Of a stretch of 7,934 bases of DNA, positions 1 through 6,426 are shown one piece after another. Position numbers and translations under genes: made by a program. Below the pieces are notes generated by a model, which was not told where the DNA came from, searched no databases, and saw only the letters and a program-made list of their open reading frames with translations. Each line of letters opens with the position of its first letter. The first letter of the stretch is position 1. Source of the DNA: an uncultured beta proteobacterium (GTDB lineage Bacteria > Pseudomonadota > Gammaproteobacteria > Burkholderiales > Rhodocyclaceae); the NCBI GenBank assembly GCA_903917505.1, contig CAIXAY010000426.1, forward strand, positions 1 through 7,934. Direction: 5' to 3'.

Positions 1-434
1 AGCGTGTGAACGCGACTGTTTGCACGATTCAAATTTTTCCACCACAACCCCCTTTTCAAAAGGATAGAAATCTTGAGTGCTCTTGCCTGGAGTGCGCTGA
101 GCACAGCTGGCCAATCGAAGTCATCGGATGCTCCATGGAAACGCTGATTCAATCGGTCGCCCCGGTGCAAGGCGGCGTCCTGTTTTTTTTGATTCTTCTG
201 GCGCTGCAGTCGCTTCGCTCAGCACCCGGACCCGATCCGCGCTTCTCCGGTGGGGACAGCCTTCGCCCCATGCTCCGACCTTGTGGCGCGTGCCGAACGA
301 ACACGATGCTGGTATGGTATGGCAATTAGAATGGGCGCGCAAGCTCGATTTCCGTCGCCGTAGATTCGTTCCGCAACCCCTCGTTGATCCGCTTCCATAC
401 TCGAGCTCAAAAAGAGCTCGCTTGGCTGACGGTT
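1..434. other. gene-poor leader region upstream of manD
   Basis: I find no convincing coding region here. Reading frames open in several phases but none gives a recognisable protein, and none has a good ribosome binding site. Visible structure: a short inverted repeat CCTTTT-C-AAAAGG at 51-63, an eight-T run at 183-190, a split copy of the manD promoter motif at 312-337, and a perfect hairpin at 402-420. The T-run follows only weak stem potential (CGCC 158-161 with GGCG 171-174), so I do not call a terminator. The stretch could be a long control region or eroded old sequence. Confidence 0.5.
402..420. repeat. perfect inverted repeat CGAGCTC-A5-GAGCTCG
   Basis: Seven-base arms CGAGCTC (402-408) and GAGCTCG (414-420) flank a five-A spacer. 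It ends 14 bp upstream of the predicted -35 of the manD promoter. There is no adequate T-run after it on either strand, so a regulator binding site or DNA structure element fits better than a terminator. The function is inferred. Confidence 0.5.
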
Positions 435-462
435 TTGGCAATCGCTTCTTGTATGGTAGAAT
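435..462 (+). promoter_or_regulatory. sigma70-type promoter of manD-dlgD
   Basis: The -35 element TTGGCA (435-440) and the -10 element TAGAAT (457-462) are separated by 16 bp, which puts the expected transcription start near 469 and gives a leader of roughly 38 nt. The -10 lies inside GTATGGTAGAATGG (451-464), a 14-mer found exactly on the opposite strand in the gntR promoter at 3562-3575. A further dyad GACCA-N7-TGGTC (467-483) covers the predicted start site and could be an operator. The regulator is not proven; the neighbouring GntR protein is the obvious candidate. Confidence 0.6.
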
Positions 463-466
463 GGGC

Positions 467-483
467 GACCAGCCATTGTGGTC
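467..483. promoter_or_regulatory. candidate operator dyad GACCA-N7-TGGTC
   Basis: Five-base arms GACCA (467-471) and TGGTC (479-483) sit over the predicted manD transcription start. GntR-family repressors commonly bind short dyads near the start site. No matching copy is visible at the gntR promoter, so its link to that regulator is weak. Confidence 0.25.
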
Positions 484-506
484 AACGGAATTCCAAGGAG
501 AGATAG

Positions 507-1712
507 ATGAAAATTGTCAGTGCCGAAGTCATTGTCTGTTGCCCCGGCCGCAACTTCGTGACGCTGAAGATCACGACCGACGAGGGCGTGACCGGACTCG
601 GCGACGCGACGCTGAACGGCCGCGAGCTGGCCGTGGCTTCCTACCTCAAGGATCACTTGTGCCCGCTGTTGATCGGCCGTGATCCGCACAAGATCGAAGA
701 CATCTGGCAGTACCTGTACAAGGGCGCTTACTGGCGGCGGGGCCCGGTCACCATGTGCGCCATCGGCGCCGTCGATGTGGCGCTCTGGGACATCAAGGGC
801 AAGGTCGCGAATATGCCGGTCTATCAGTTGCTCGGTGGCGCTTCGCGCGAGCACGTGATGGTCTATTGCCACGCCACCGGCCGTGACATTCCGGAAACGC
901 TCGACGCCTTTGCCAGGTATCAGGCCAAGGGCTTCAAGGCCCTGCGTGCCCAGTGCGGGGTGCCCGGCATGAAATCGGTATACGGCGTTTCCAAGGGCGG
1001 CGCCTACGAACCGGCGACCAAGGGCTGGCCGGAAGAGCAATCGTGGTCGACTGAGAAGTATCTCGATTACATTCCCAAGCTCTTCGCCGCCGTGCGCGAA
1101 AAGTTCGGTTTCGAGCCGCACCTCTTGCACGATGTGCATCACCGCCTGACGCCGATCGAGGCGGCGCGCCTCGGCAAGTCGCTCGAGGCCTACCGGATGT
1201 TCTGGATCGAAGACCCGACGCCCGCCGAGAACCAGGAAAGCTTCCGCCTGATTCGCCAGCACACCGTCACGCCGCTGGCCGTCGGCGAGGTGTTCAATAC
1301 CATCTGGGATTGCAAGCAGCTGATTGAAGAGCAGCTGATCGACTACATCCGCATGACCATCGCCCATTCCGGCGGCATCACGCACATGCGCCGTATCGCC
1401 GATTTCGCCGCGATGTACCAGGTGCGCACCGGCTCGCATGGACCGTCGGACCTGTCGCCGGTGTGCATGGGCGCGGCTCTGCACTTCGACCTGTGGGCGC
1501 CGAACTTCGGCATGCAGGAGTACATGGGCTATCCCGAGCCGGCGATGGAAGTCTTCAAGTGCGGCTGGTCGTTCAACGACGGCTTCATGCATCCGGGCGA
1601 CAAGCCGGGCCTCGGTGTCGAGATCGACGAGGAACTGGCGAAGAAGTACCCGTACGAACCGGCGTACCTGCCGGTCGCGCGACTCGAAGACGGCACCTTG
1701 TGGAACTGGTGA
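507..1712 (+). CDS. manD: D-mannonate dehydratase family protein (enolase superfamily, ManD/RspA type)
   Basis: This 401-residue protein has the full length of the ManD subgroup of the enolase superfamily, cytosolic Mg-dependent enzymes that dehydrate D-mannonate (in some members D-gluconate) to 2-keto-3-deoxy-D-gluconate. The N-terminal capping domain covers about residues 1-115 and the TIM barrel follows. Expected metal ligands are present: Asp209 (in HDVHH), Glu235 (in WIEDP) and Glu261 (in VGEVF). The catalytic and binding residues Arg147, Tyr159, His211, His311 and Glu338 also align, and the chain ends in the typical Trp401. The start is fixed by AAGGAG (495-500), six bases before the ATG. 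It leads an operon with dlgD, 37 bp downstream. Pro313, two residues after His311, may mark the low-activity or gluconate-active class, so the true substrate is less certain than the fold. Confidence 0.93.
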   Translation: MKIVSAEVIVCCPGRNFVTLKITTDEGVTGLGDATLNGRELAVASYLKDHLCPLLIGRDPHKIEDIWQYLYKGAYWRRGPVTMCAIGAVDVALWDIKGKVANMPVYQLLGGASREHVMVYCHATGRDIPETLDAFARYQAKGFKALRAQCGVPGMKSVYGVSKGGAYEPATKGWPEEQSWSTEKYLDYIPKLFAAVREKFGFEPHLLHDVHHRLTPIEAARLGKSLEAYRMFWIEDPTPAENQESFRLIRQHTVTPLAVGEVFNTIWDCKQLIEEQLIDYIRMTIAHSGGITHMRRIADFAAMYQVRTGSHGPSDLSPVCMGAALHFDLWAPNFGMQEYMGYPEPAMEVFKCGWSFNDGFMHPGDKPGLGVEIDEELAKKYPYEPAYLPVARLEDGTLWNW

Positions 1713-1749
1713 GCGACAGGCGATTCCGAAACTTTACGAGACAGAAAAA

Positions 1750-2772
1750 ATGCTACGTGTCCCCTTTGCAACAATGCAGCAGGTGGTCGCCGAAGCCTTG
1801 ATCAAGGCCGGCATGAACGAAACCGACGCGCGGACCTGTGCCCGCATTCACAGCGAGTCGAGCTGTGACGGCGTCTACTCGCACGGCCTCAACCGCGTCG
1901 CGCGTTTCGTCGATTACATCCAGCGCGGCTGGGTCGATATCAAGGCCAAGCCGTCGCTGGTGAAGAAGCTCGGCGTCATCGAGATTCACGACGGCAAGCA
2001 GGGCGTCGGCATTCTCAATGCGTTTTATGCCGCGGATCGCGCGATGGCGATTGCGGCCGAGCAGGGGGTCGGCATCGTCGCCTTGCGCAACACCACGCAC
2101 TGGATGCGTGGCGGCACCTACGGCTGGTACGCTGCCGACCGCGGCTTCATCACCATCGCCTGGACCAACACCGAATCGTGCATGCCGGCCTGGGGCGGCA
2201 AGAATACGCGCCTTGGCAACAATCCCTTTGTCATGGCCGTGCCGCGCCAGAAAGGCCACATCGTCCTCGACATGGCGATGTCGCAATACTCGTACGGCAA
2301 GCTCGGCGTGACCCGTCTCAAGGGCGCGCAACTGCCATACCCGGGAGGTTTCGATAAGGACGGCAAGCTGACTTCGGAGCCGGGTCCGATCGAGCAATCG
2401 ATGCGCATCCTGCCGGCCGGGTACTGGAAGGGTTCCGGTTTCGCAATCCTGCTTGACACGCTCGCTGCGGTGCTCTCCGAAGGGTTAGCAACCAACGAGA
2501 TCGACAAGATCCAGCGCGGCAGTTGCACCGGCTGTTCGCAGATTTTCATCATCATCGATCCGCGCCAGCTCGGCGGCGAGGAATTCACCAACCAGGTCGC
2601 CGATGGCGTCGCCGACTACGTGAATTCATCGACGCCGGCCGAAAACAACAACGAGGTGCGCTATCCCGGAGAATCGACGGTGCGTACCCGCAAGGACCAT
2701 CTGGCCAACGGCGTTTTGGCGGACGAAGGCGTGTGGGCCGAGGTGCTGGCGCTCGCCGGCCGGAGCGCCTGA
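1750..2772 (+). CDS. dlgD: 2,3-diketo-L-gulonate reductase (YiaK/DlgD type)
   Basis: This 340-residue protein belongs to the Ldh_2 malate/L-lactate dehydrogenase family, NAD(P)H-dependent 2-ketoacid reductases unrelated to Rossmann-fold dehydrogenases. It resembles E. coli YiaK along its whole length, with GVYSHGLNR (41-49, likely catalytic His45), HWMRGGTYGW (117-126), LGNNP (155-159), LPYPGGF (195-201), ILPAGYWKGSGF (220-231) and SQIFIIID (263-270). YiaK reduces 2,3-diketo-L-gulonate to 3-keto-L-gulonate. The frame stays open upstream into manD, but homology begins at this ATG, which has a weak ACGAGA (1737-1742) before it. Co-transcription with manD suggests a role in oxidised-hexonate breakdown; the native substrate could be another diketo or keto sugar acid. 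Confidence 0.88.
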   Translation: MLRVPFATMQQVVAEALIKAGMNETDARTCARIHSESSCDGVYSHGLNRVARFVDYIQRGWVDIKAKPSLVKKLGVIEIHDGKQGVGILNAFYAADRAMAIAAEQGVGIVALRNTTHWMRGGTYGWYAADRGFITIAWTNTESCMPAWGGKNTRLGNNPFVMAVPRQKGHIVLDMAMSQYSYGKLGVTRLKGAQLPYPGGFDKDGKLTSEPGPIEQSMRILPAGYWKGSGFAILLDTLAAVLSEGLATNEIDKIQRGSCTGCSQIFIIIDPRQLGGEEFTNQVADGVADYVNSSTPAENNNEVRYPGESTVRTRKDHLANGVLADEGVWAEVLALAGRSA

Positions 2773-2798
2773 TTTTCGACGCGCGTCCCGCTGACGCA

Positions 2799-2822
2799 GG
2801 CCGGGTCGCTTAGGCCGGGTCG
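2799..2822. repeat. tandem short direct repeat at the 3' end of gntR
   Basis: AGGCCGGGTCG occurs at 2799-2809 and again at 2812-2822, a 13-bp period. The second copy encodes the last codons and stop of the regulator on the minus strand and the first lies just past that stop. The 37-bp gap between the convergent dlgD and gntR genes holds no clear terminator hairpin with a T-run. Confidence 0.45.
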
Positions 2823-3523
2823 AACAGGTCGGGAAAGCGCGCCGCAATATTCGGCAGCGAGACCATGATTTCGCGCAAATGGCTGCGCGTTGCCGCTGCC
2901 GCCGCGGTCGGGTCGCCCGCTTCGATGCCGTCGACCATGCGCGCGTGTTGCTCGATGATCAAGGGCGTCGGCGTGGCATCGTCAAGGCTCAAATAGCGGA
3001 TGCGATCCATTTGCGCCTTGATGCTTTCGATGACCCGCCAGGCATGGGCGCGGCCGACCGAAAGCGCGAGCGTGCGATGGAATTCCTCGTCGAGCGCCAG
3101 AAACTCCTCGCTGTGTCCATGCGCCACCTGCTTTTGCCGCTCGATCAGCGCGCGCATTGCCTTGATCGCCGCCGGCGAAGCCATGCTCGCGGCTTCCTGT
3201 GCCACGGCCACCTCGATGGCTTCGCGCACGAAACGCGCGTCAAGCACGTCGGCGACGGATATCTTGACGACAAAGGTTCCGCGTTGCGGCTGAATGACGA
3301 CGAGGCGTTCCTCGGCGAGTTTGATGAAAGCTTCGCGCACCGGTTGCCGGCTGGTCGAGTACTGGCGCGCAATTTCAGATTCCGATAGCGCCTGGCCCGG
3401 GTGCAGTTCGCCGCGCACGACGGCGCCGCGCAAATGGCGATAGAGCTGCGTGCTGATCGAAAGCGGCTCGACTTGCTGGAAGGCGCGCAGGGCTGGTTTC
3501 CGGATTCTGACACTGGCTGGCAT
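2810..3523 (-). CDS. GntR-family transcriptional regulator, FCD (FadR) subfamily
   Basis: This 237-residue regulator has an N-terminal winged helix-turn-helix (about 22-85, with LSESEIARQYSTSRQPVREAF containing the recognition helix and GTFV ending the wing) and a C-terminal all-helical FCD ligand domain. Candidate FCD metal or ligand residues are Asp145 and His149 (DEEFH), His193 (EQH) and His215 (SHL). Such proteins usually repress sugar-acid or carboxylate operons and release DNA on binding the pathway acid. I chose the ATG at 3523 because AAAGG (on the minus strand at 3533-3537) precedes it by nine bases; an ATG at 3541 would add six residues but lacks a site. It is convergent with manD-dlgD, shares a promoter 14-mer with them and probably controls them and itself. 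The exact effector cannot be read from sequence. Confidence 0.9.
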   Translation of the reverse strand: MPASVRIRKPALRAFQQVEPLSISTQLYRHLRGAVVRGELHPGQALSESEIARQYSTSRQPVREAFIKLAEERLVVIQPQRGTFVVKISVADVLDARFVREAIEVAVAQEAASMASPAAIKAMRALIERQKQVAHGHSEEFLALDEEFHRTLALSVGRAHAWRVIESIKAQMDRIRYLSLDDATPTPLIIEQHARMVDGIEAGDPTAAAAATRSHLREIMVSLPNIAARFPDLFDPA

Positions 3524-3561
3524 GGCGATTTGCCTTTGCATGATTGAACCGGCTGTTCCGG

Positions 3562-3592
3562 CCATTCTACCATACATGTACATGCAGCGTCC
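3562..3592 (-). promoter_or_regulatory. gntR promoter with palindromic operator candidate
   Basis: On the minus strand a -10 element TAGAAT (3564-3569) lies inside GTATGGTAGAATGG (3562-3575), identical to the manD promoter segment. Immediately upstream, in the -35/-10 spacer, is the perfect 10-bp palindrome CATGTACATG (3575-3584). No good -35 hexamer is visible at 16-18 bp. A palindrome in the spacer of a regulator's own promoter is a usual place for autorepression, which I infer here. Confidence 0.5.
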
Positions 3593-3609
3593 GCCTATGT
3601 CGTGCTGTC

Positions 3610-3630
3610 GCCGCCGGCCTGGCCGGCGGC
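3610..3630. repeat. perfect 21-base GC-rich palindrome
   Basis: Ten-base arms GCCGCCGGCC (3610-3619) and GGCCGGCGGC (3621-3630) surround one central T. It lies between the gntR promoter and the next ribosome binding site. Only scattered T residues follow on the + strand (TTCTTGCCTGTTGT), so as an intrinsic terminator it would be poor. It could be a structured RNA element, a binding site or a remnant of a dispersed palindromic repeat. Confidence 0.5.
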
Positions 3631-3720
3631 ACCGTTCTTGCCTGTTGTCGAAGGCGATCCGGAGACTGTGCAAGTCAGGGCACCTGCCGTCTTCGGTCGG
3701 CATGATGAAAGGAGAAGCTC

Positions 3721-3894
3721 ATGACTCATAAACTCGCAATATGCCGTTTCGTTCTGGCTGGCGCGCTGGTTCCCGTGGCGGCTGCCTATTTGGCCGAAAT
3801 GGACAGCACGGGCCACAGAACGTCGACCTATCTCAATCATCGCTTTCGACGCCTAATTCGCGCTCTTCATCGACGCCACGGTCAGCGTGTGTAG
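3721..3894 (+). CDS. small ORF with signal-peptide-like N-terminus (57 aa)
   Basis: I do not recognise this ORF. Its start is supported by AAAGGAG (3708-3714), six bases before the ATG. The product begins with Lys4 and Arg9, then a hydrophobic stretch FVLAGALVPVAAAYLA (10-25) with an Ala-rich end, like a secretion signal or single membrane helix. The rest is short and basic (RFRRLIRALHRRHGQRV). A basic tail straight after a signal suggests either a small membrane peptide or the front of a secreted protein broken by a frameshift; I found no matching continuation in the other frames. It lies 74 bp before the next small ORF on the same strand. Confidence 0.4.
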   Translation: MTHKLAICRFVLAGALVPVAAAYLAEMDSTGHRTSTYLNHRFRRLIRALHRRHGQRV

Positions 3895-3968
3895 CCGTAA
3901 CGTCGGATTGGACGAGGCCGCGCCGCAAGGCAGTCCGTTCTTCCCAAGTTGCGCCCAGGAGATCTTCA

Positions 3969-4175
3969 ATGCCAACACGCCGCAATCCACGTCCCGACGT
4001 CTTGCCCAATTTGCCCGATCCAGTCGACCCCGACGTTCCCGACCTGCCCGGTCCCGACCAGCCGCAGCAGCCTGACTTGCCTGAGCAGCTGGACGAAGCG
4101 CCGCCGCTCAGGGAGCGGACAGCGGGCGCGCAAATTCAGTCCGATGGTGTTCGACGGTACTCGCCGTCGGGCTAG
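3969..4175 (+). CDS. small Pro/Asp-rich protein of unknown function (68 aa)
   Basis: The ATG follows a strong ribosome binding site AGGAGA (3957-3962) at a spacing of six. The open frame extends further upstream, but that part is low quality and the binding site decides the start. Residues 7-46 are rich in proline alternating with aspartate, with units such as DPVDPDVPDLPGPD and QQPDLPEQ; 15 of the first 46 residues are proline. It opens with a basic MPTRR and ends in a less ordered tail. No signal peptide, membrane span or known domain is visible. Short proline-rich proteins of this kind are common as uncharacterised genes in betaproteobacteria. It may be an extended acidic linker or binding peptide; no function can be given. 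Confidence 0.6.
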   Translation: MPTRRNPRPDVLPNLPDPVDPDVPDLPGPDQPQQPDLPEQLDEAPPLRERTAGAQIQSDGVRRYSPSG

Positions 4176-4246
4176 GGCGACGCCGTCGCCGGCCATGAGC
4201 GGCGGGCGCTGACGCAGACCGCGCCGGCCTCTGCTAGCATGTCCGC

Positions 4247-5395
4247 ATGTCGGCTTTCCTCGTCACTTCCCGCCCCGCCGCCGCAGCCGTCGCGCGCGAC
4301 GCATGGGAGCGCCTGTGTCCGCCCGGCGATCCTTTTCTCAACGCCGATTTCCTGGCCGTCCTCGAACGCCATGGAACGGCGGGCCGCGCGCTCGGCTGGG
4401 TGGCGAATCACCTGGTGGCGAGCGCCGCGGACGGTGAAATCGTCGGCCTGCTGCCGCTCTACCGGCGCTTCAATTCGCACGGCGATTTCATTCACGACTG
4501 GTCGTGGGCAGCGGCGTATCAGCAGGTCGGTCGGGTCTATTACCCGAAACTCCTGAGCGGCATTCCGCACACGCCGGCAGCCGGCCCGCGCTTGCTGGTC
4601 AGGCCCGGGGCCGATGCGCCGGCGATACGGCGCGCGTTGATCGACGGCGCGCATGCCGTCGCTAGCGAATGCGGCGCGTCGTCGTGGCATGTCGCGTTTC
4701 CGGGCGATGATGACCGGGAGGCGTTGCAGGAGGCCGGTCTGCTGACCAGCCACAACGTGCAATTCCACTGGCTGGCCGGCGACTGCGGCGACTTCGACGG
4801 CTATCTCGCCACCTTCACCGCCGAGAAGCGGCGCAAGGTCAGGGCCGAGCGGCGGCGTGTGCGCGAGAGCGGACTCTCGATCGAGGTCCGCCATGGCGAC
4901 GAAATCGACCCCGCCGAATGGCCGCTGCTGCACGCGCTCTATGCCTCGACCTTCGACAAGTTCGGCAACTACGCGGTGTTCTCGCCGGCCTGTTTCGCCG
5001 ACCTGGCGCGCACGCTCGGCCGGCGCATGGTGGCCTTCATCGCCCGTGACGGGCGCGAGCCGGTTGCGCTGTCGCTTTGTTTCCGCAGCAACGAGGCGCT
5101 CTACGGACGTTACTGGGGATGCCGCGGCAACTACCACAGCCTGCATTTCGAACTGTGTTTCTATCAGGGTATCGCCTACTGCTTGCGCGAAGGGCTGCGC
5201 CGTTTCGAGCCGGGCGCGGGCGGCGAGCACAAGATCGCGCGCGGCTTCACGCCGACCGTCGTGCATTCGCTGCACTGGATCGCCGACCCGGCGATGCGCA
5301 CGCTGATCGCCCGCCACCTCGAGGCGCAGGGCAGCGCGGTCGAAGCCTACCGCGACGAAGCGGCCGAACACCTGCCTTTCCACGCTGCGCCCTGA
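4247..5395 (+). CDS. DUF482 / FemAB-like GNAT-fold protein
   Basis: This 382-residue protein matches the DUF482 family (PF04339, COG3146), proteins with tandem GNAT-like folds related to FemAB peptidyl or acyl transferases and loosely annotated as peptidoglycan biosynthesis proteins. Family hallmarks seen: WSWA..Y (85-91), YYPKLL (98-103) followed by PHTPAAGPRLL, RYWG (288-291), HFELCFYQGI (300-309), FEPGAGGEHKIARGF (320-334) and HWI (343-345). A basic helix EKRRKVRAERRRV (193-205) resembles the RNA- or substrate-contacting segment of FemAB relatives. No signal peptide or membrane span is visible, so it is probably cytosolic. The start ATG has no clear ribosome binding site, but homology starts close to it. 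The gene ends 13 bp from the convergent cysK-like stop. The substrate is unknown. Confidence 0.87.
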   Translation: MSAFLVTSRPAAAAVARDAWERLCPPGDPFLNADFLAVLERHGTAGRALGWVANHLVASAADGEIVGLLPLYRRFNSHGDFIHDWSWAAAYQQVGRVYYPKLLSGIPHTPAAGPRLLVRPGADAPAIRRALIDGAHAVASECGASSWHVAFPGDDDREALQEAGLLTSHNVQFHWLAGDCGDFDGYLATFTAEKRRKVRAERRRVRESGLSIEVRHGDEIDPAEWPLLHALYASTFDKFGNYAVFSPACFADLARTLGRRMVAFIARDGREPVALSLCFRSNEALYGRYWGCRGNYHSLHFELCFYQGIAYCLREGLRRFEPGAGGEHKIARGFTPTVVHSLHWIADPAMRTLIARHLEAQGSAVEAYRDEAAEHLPFHAAP

Positions 5396-5408
5396 TTTTC
5401 GCCACGTG

Positions 5409-6398
5409 CTATTCCGGCCTGAGTCCTTTGGCGCGCAGCCAGTCGGCGTTGAACAGTCGCTGAAAATATAGCGCGCCGCGATCGCAGAGCAAGGTGACGA
5501 CGGTGTGTCCGGGCCCGAGTTCGCGCGCCACGCGCACGGCCGCCGCGACGTTGATGCCGCTCGAACTGCCGACGCACAGGCCTTCCTCGCGCAGCAGCCG
5601 ATAAACCATGCTGACCGCGCTCTGGTCGTCGATCTGCACGGCATCGTCGATCGGCGTGCCTTCGAGATTCGCCGTGACGCGCGAAGTGCCTATGCCTTCG
5701 CTGATCGAGCTGCCTTCGGCCTTGAGCTCGCCGGTTTTCACCCAGCTGTACAGCGCGCTGCCCTGCGGGTCGGCGAGAACGATGCGCACCGCGCCGCGCT
5801 CCTTGAGAAAGCGCGCGACGCCGGCCAGCGTCCCGCCGGTGCCGGTGGCGCAAACGAAAACGTCGATGCGGCCGGCGGTATCGCGCCAGATTTCCGGCCC
5901 GGTTGTCTCGTAGTGCGCCTGGCGATTGACGACGTTGTCGAACTGGTTGGCCCAGATCGTGTTGGCGGGCGATTCGGCGGCCAGCCGCGCGGCGATCTTC
6001 TGGTAGTTGTCCGGATCGGCGTAGGGCTTGGGCGGCACCGGCCGCACCTCGGCGCCGAGCACGCGCAGCAATTCGATTTTCTCCGGCGACTGATTGTCGG
6101 GAATGACGATGAGGCAGCGGTAGCCGCGCGCAGCGCAGAGGTGCGCGAGGCCGATGCCGGTGTTGCCCGCCGTTCCTTCGACGACCGTGCCGCCGGCGCC
6201 GAGCAGGCCGCGCCGCTCGGCATCGGCGATGATGTAAAGCGCGGCGCGGTCCTTGACCGAACCGCCGGGATTCATGAACTCGGCCTTGGCGAGAATTTCG
6301 CAGCCGGTTTCGGCGCTCAGGCGGGTAAGGCGAATCAGCGGCGTGTTGCCGATGATGCCGGCGAAGCCGGCGCGGACCGGCTTGCCCGGGCGCTGCAT
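5409..6398 (-). CDS. cysteine synthase A family PLP enzyme
   Basis: This 329-residue fold-type II PLP enzyme should make L-cysteine from O-acetyl-L-serine and sulfide. It shows IIGNTPLIRL (15-24), NPGGSVKDR (43-51) with PLP-binding Lys49, the substrate loop EGTAGNTGIG (74-83), the phosphate-binding TGTGGT (185-190) and the cofactor-contacting SSSGIN (278-283). There is no CBS-pair or heme domain, so it is not a full eukaryote-type cystathionine beta-synthase. The loop reads TAGNTG where classical CysK reads TSGNTG, placing it in a side branch whose substrate may differ. It follows the peroxiredoxin gene by 28 bp on the same strand, with no good ribosome binding site before its ATG, suggesting co-transcription and perhaps coupled translation in a thiol/oxidative-stress unit. 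Confidence 0.88.
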   Translation of the reverse strand: MQRPGKPVRAGFAGIIGNTPLIRLTRLSAETGCEILAKAEFMNPGGSVKDRAALYIIADAERRGLLGAGGTVVEGTAGNTGIGLAHLCAARGYRCLIVIPDNQSPEKIELLRVLGAEVRPVPPKPYADPDNYQKIAARLAAESPANTIWANQFDNVVNRQAHYETTGPEIWRDTAGRIDVFVCATGTGGTLAGVARFLKERGAVRIVLADPQGSALYSWVKTGELKAEGSSISEGIGTSRVTANLEGTPIDDAVQIDDQSAVSMVYRLLREEGLCVGSSSGINVAAAVRVARELGPGHTVVTLLCDRGALYFQRLFNADWLRAKGLRPE

Positions 6399-6426
6399 CG
6401 ATGTCCGATCAGCGTGCGCTGGCGCT

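Noticed and set aside
158..190. Weak stem followed by eight T residues, terminator-like
   Set aside because: The best stem is four base pairs with a nine-base loop and is eight bases away from the T-run; too weak to call.
6..329. 107-codon + strand open frame at the left edge
   Set aside because: No ribosome binding site, no recognisable domain and Cys/Pro-rich composition unlike the neighbouring genes.
219..1592. Long minus-strand open frame across the manD region
   Set aside because: Antisense shadow of manD, which has full family homology, promoter and ribosome binding site on +.
1438..1749. Upstream extension of the dlgD frame into manD
   Set aside because: This part is Arg/Ser/Thr-rich out-of-frame manD sequence; YiaK homology starts at the ATG at 1750.
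3524..3703. 60-residue N-terminal extension of the GntR regulator
   Set aside because: It runs through the predicted promoter and the GC palindrome, and the extra residues do not resemble the family.
3602..3724. Short + frame from a GTG ending in ATGA overlap with the 57-residue ORF
   Set aside because: No ribosome binding site, no recognisable sequence, and it crosses the palindrome; the overlap is probably chance.
4172..5644. 490-codon minus-strand open frame
   Set aside because: Antisense to the DUF482 gene and out of frame with the cysteine-synthase gene; no domain seen.
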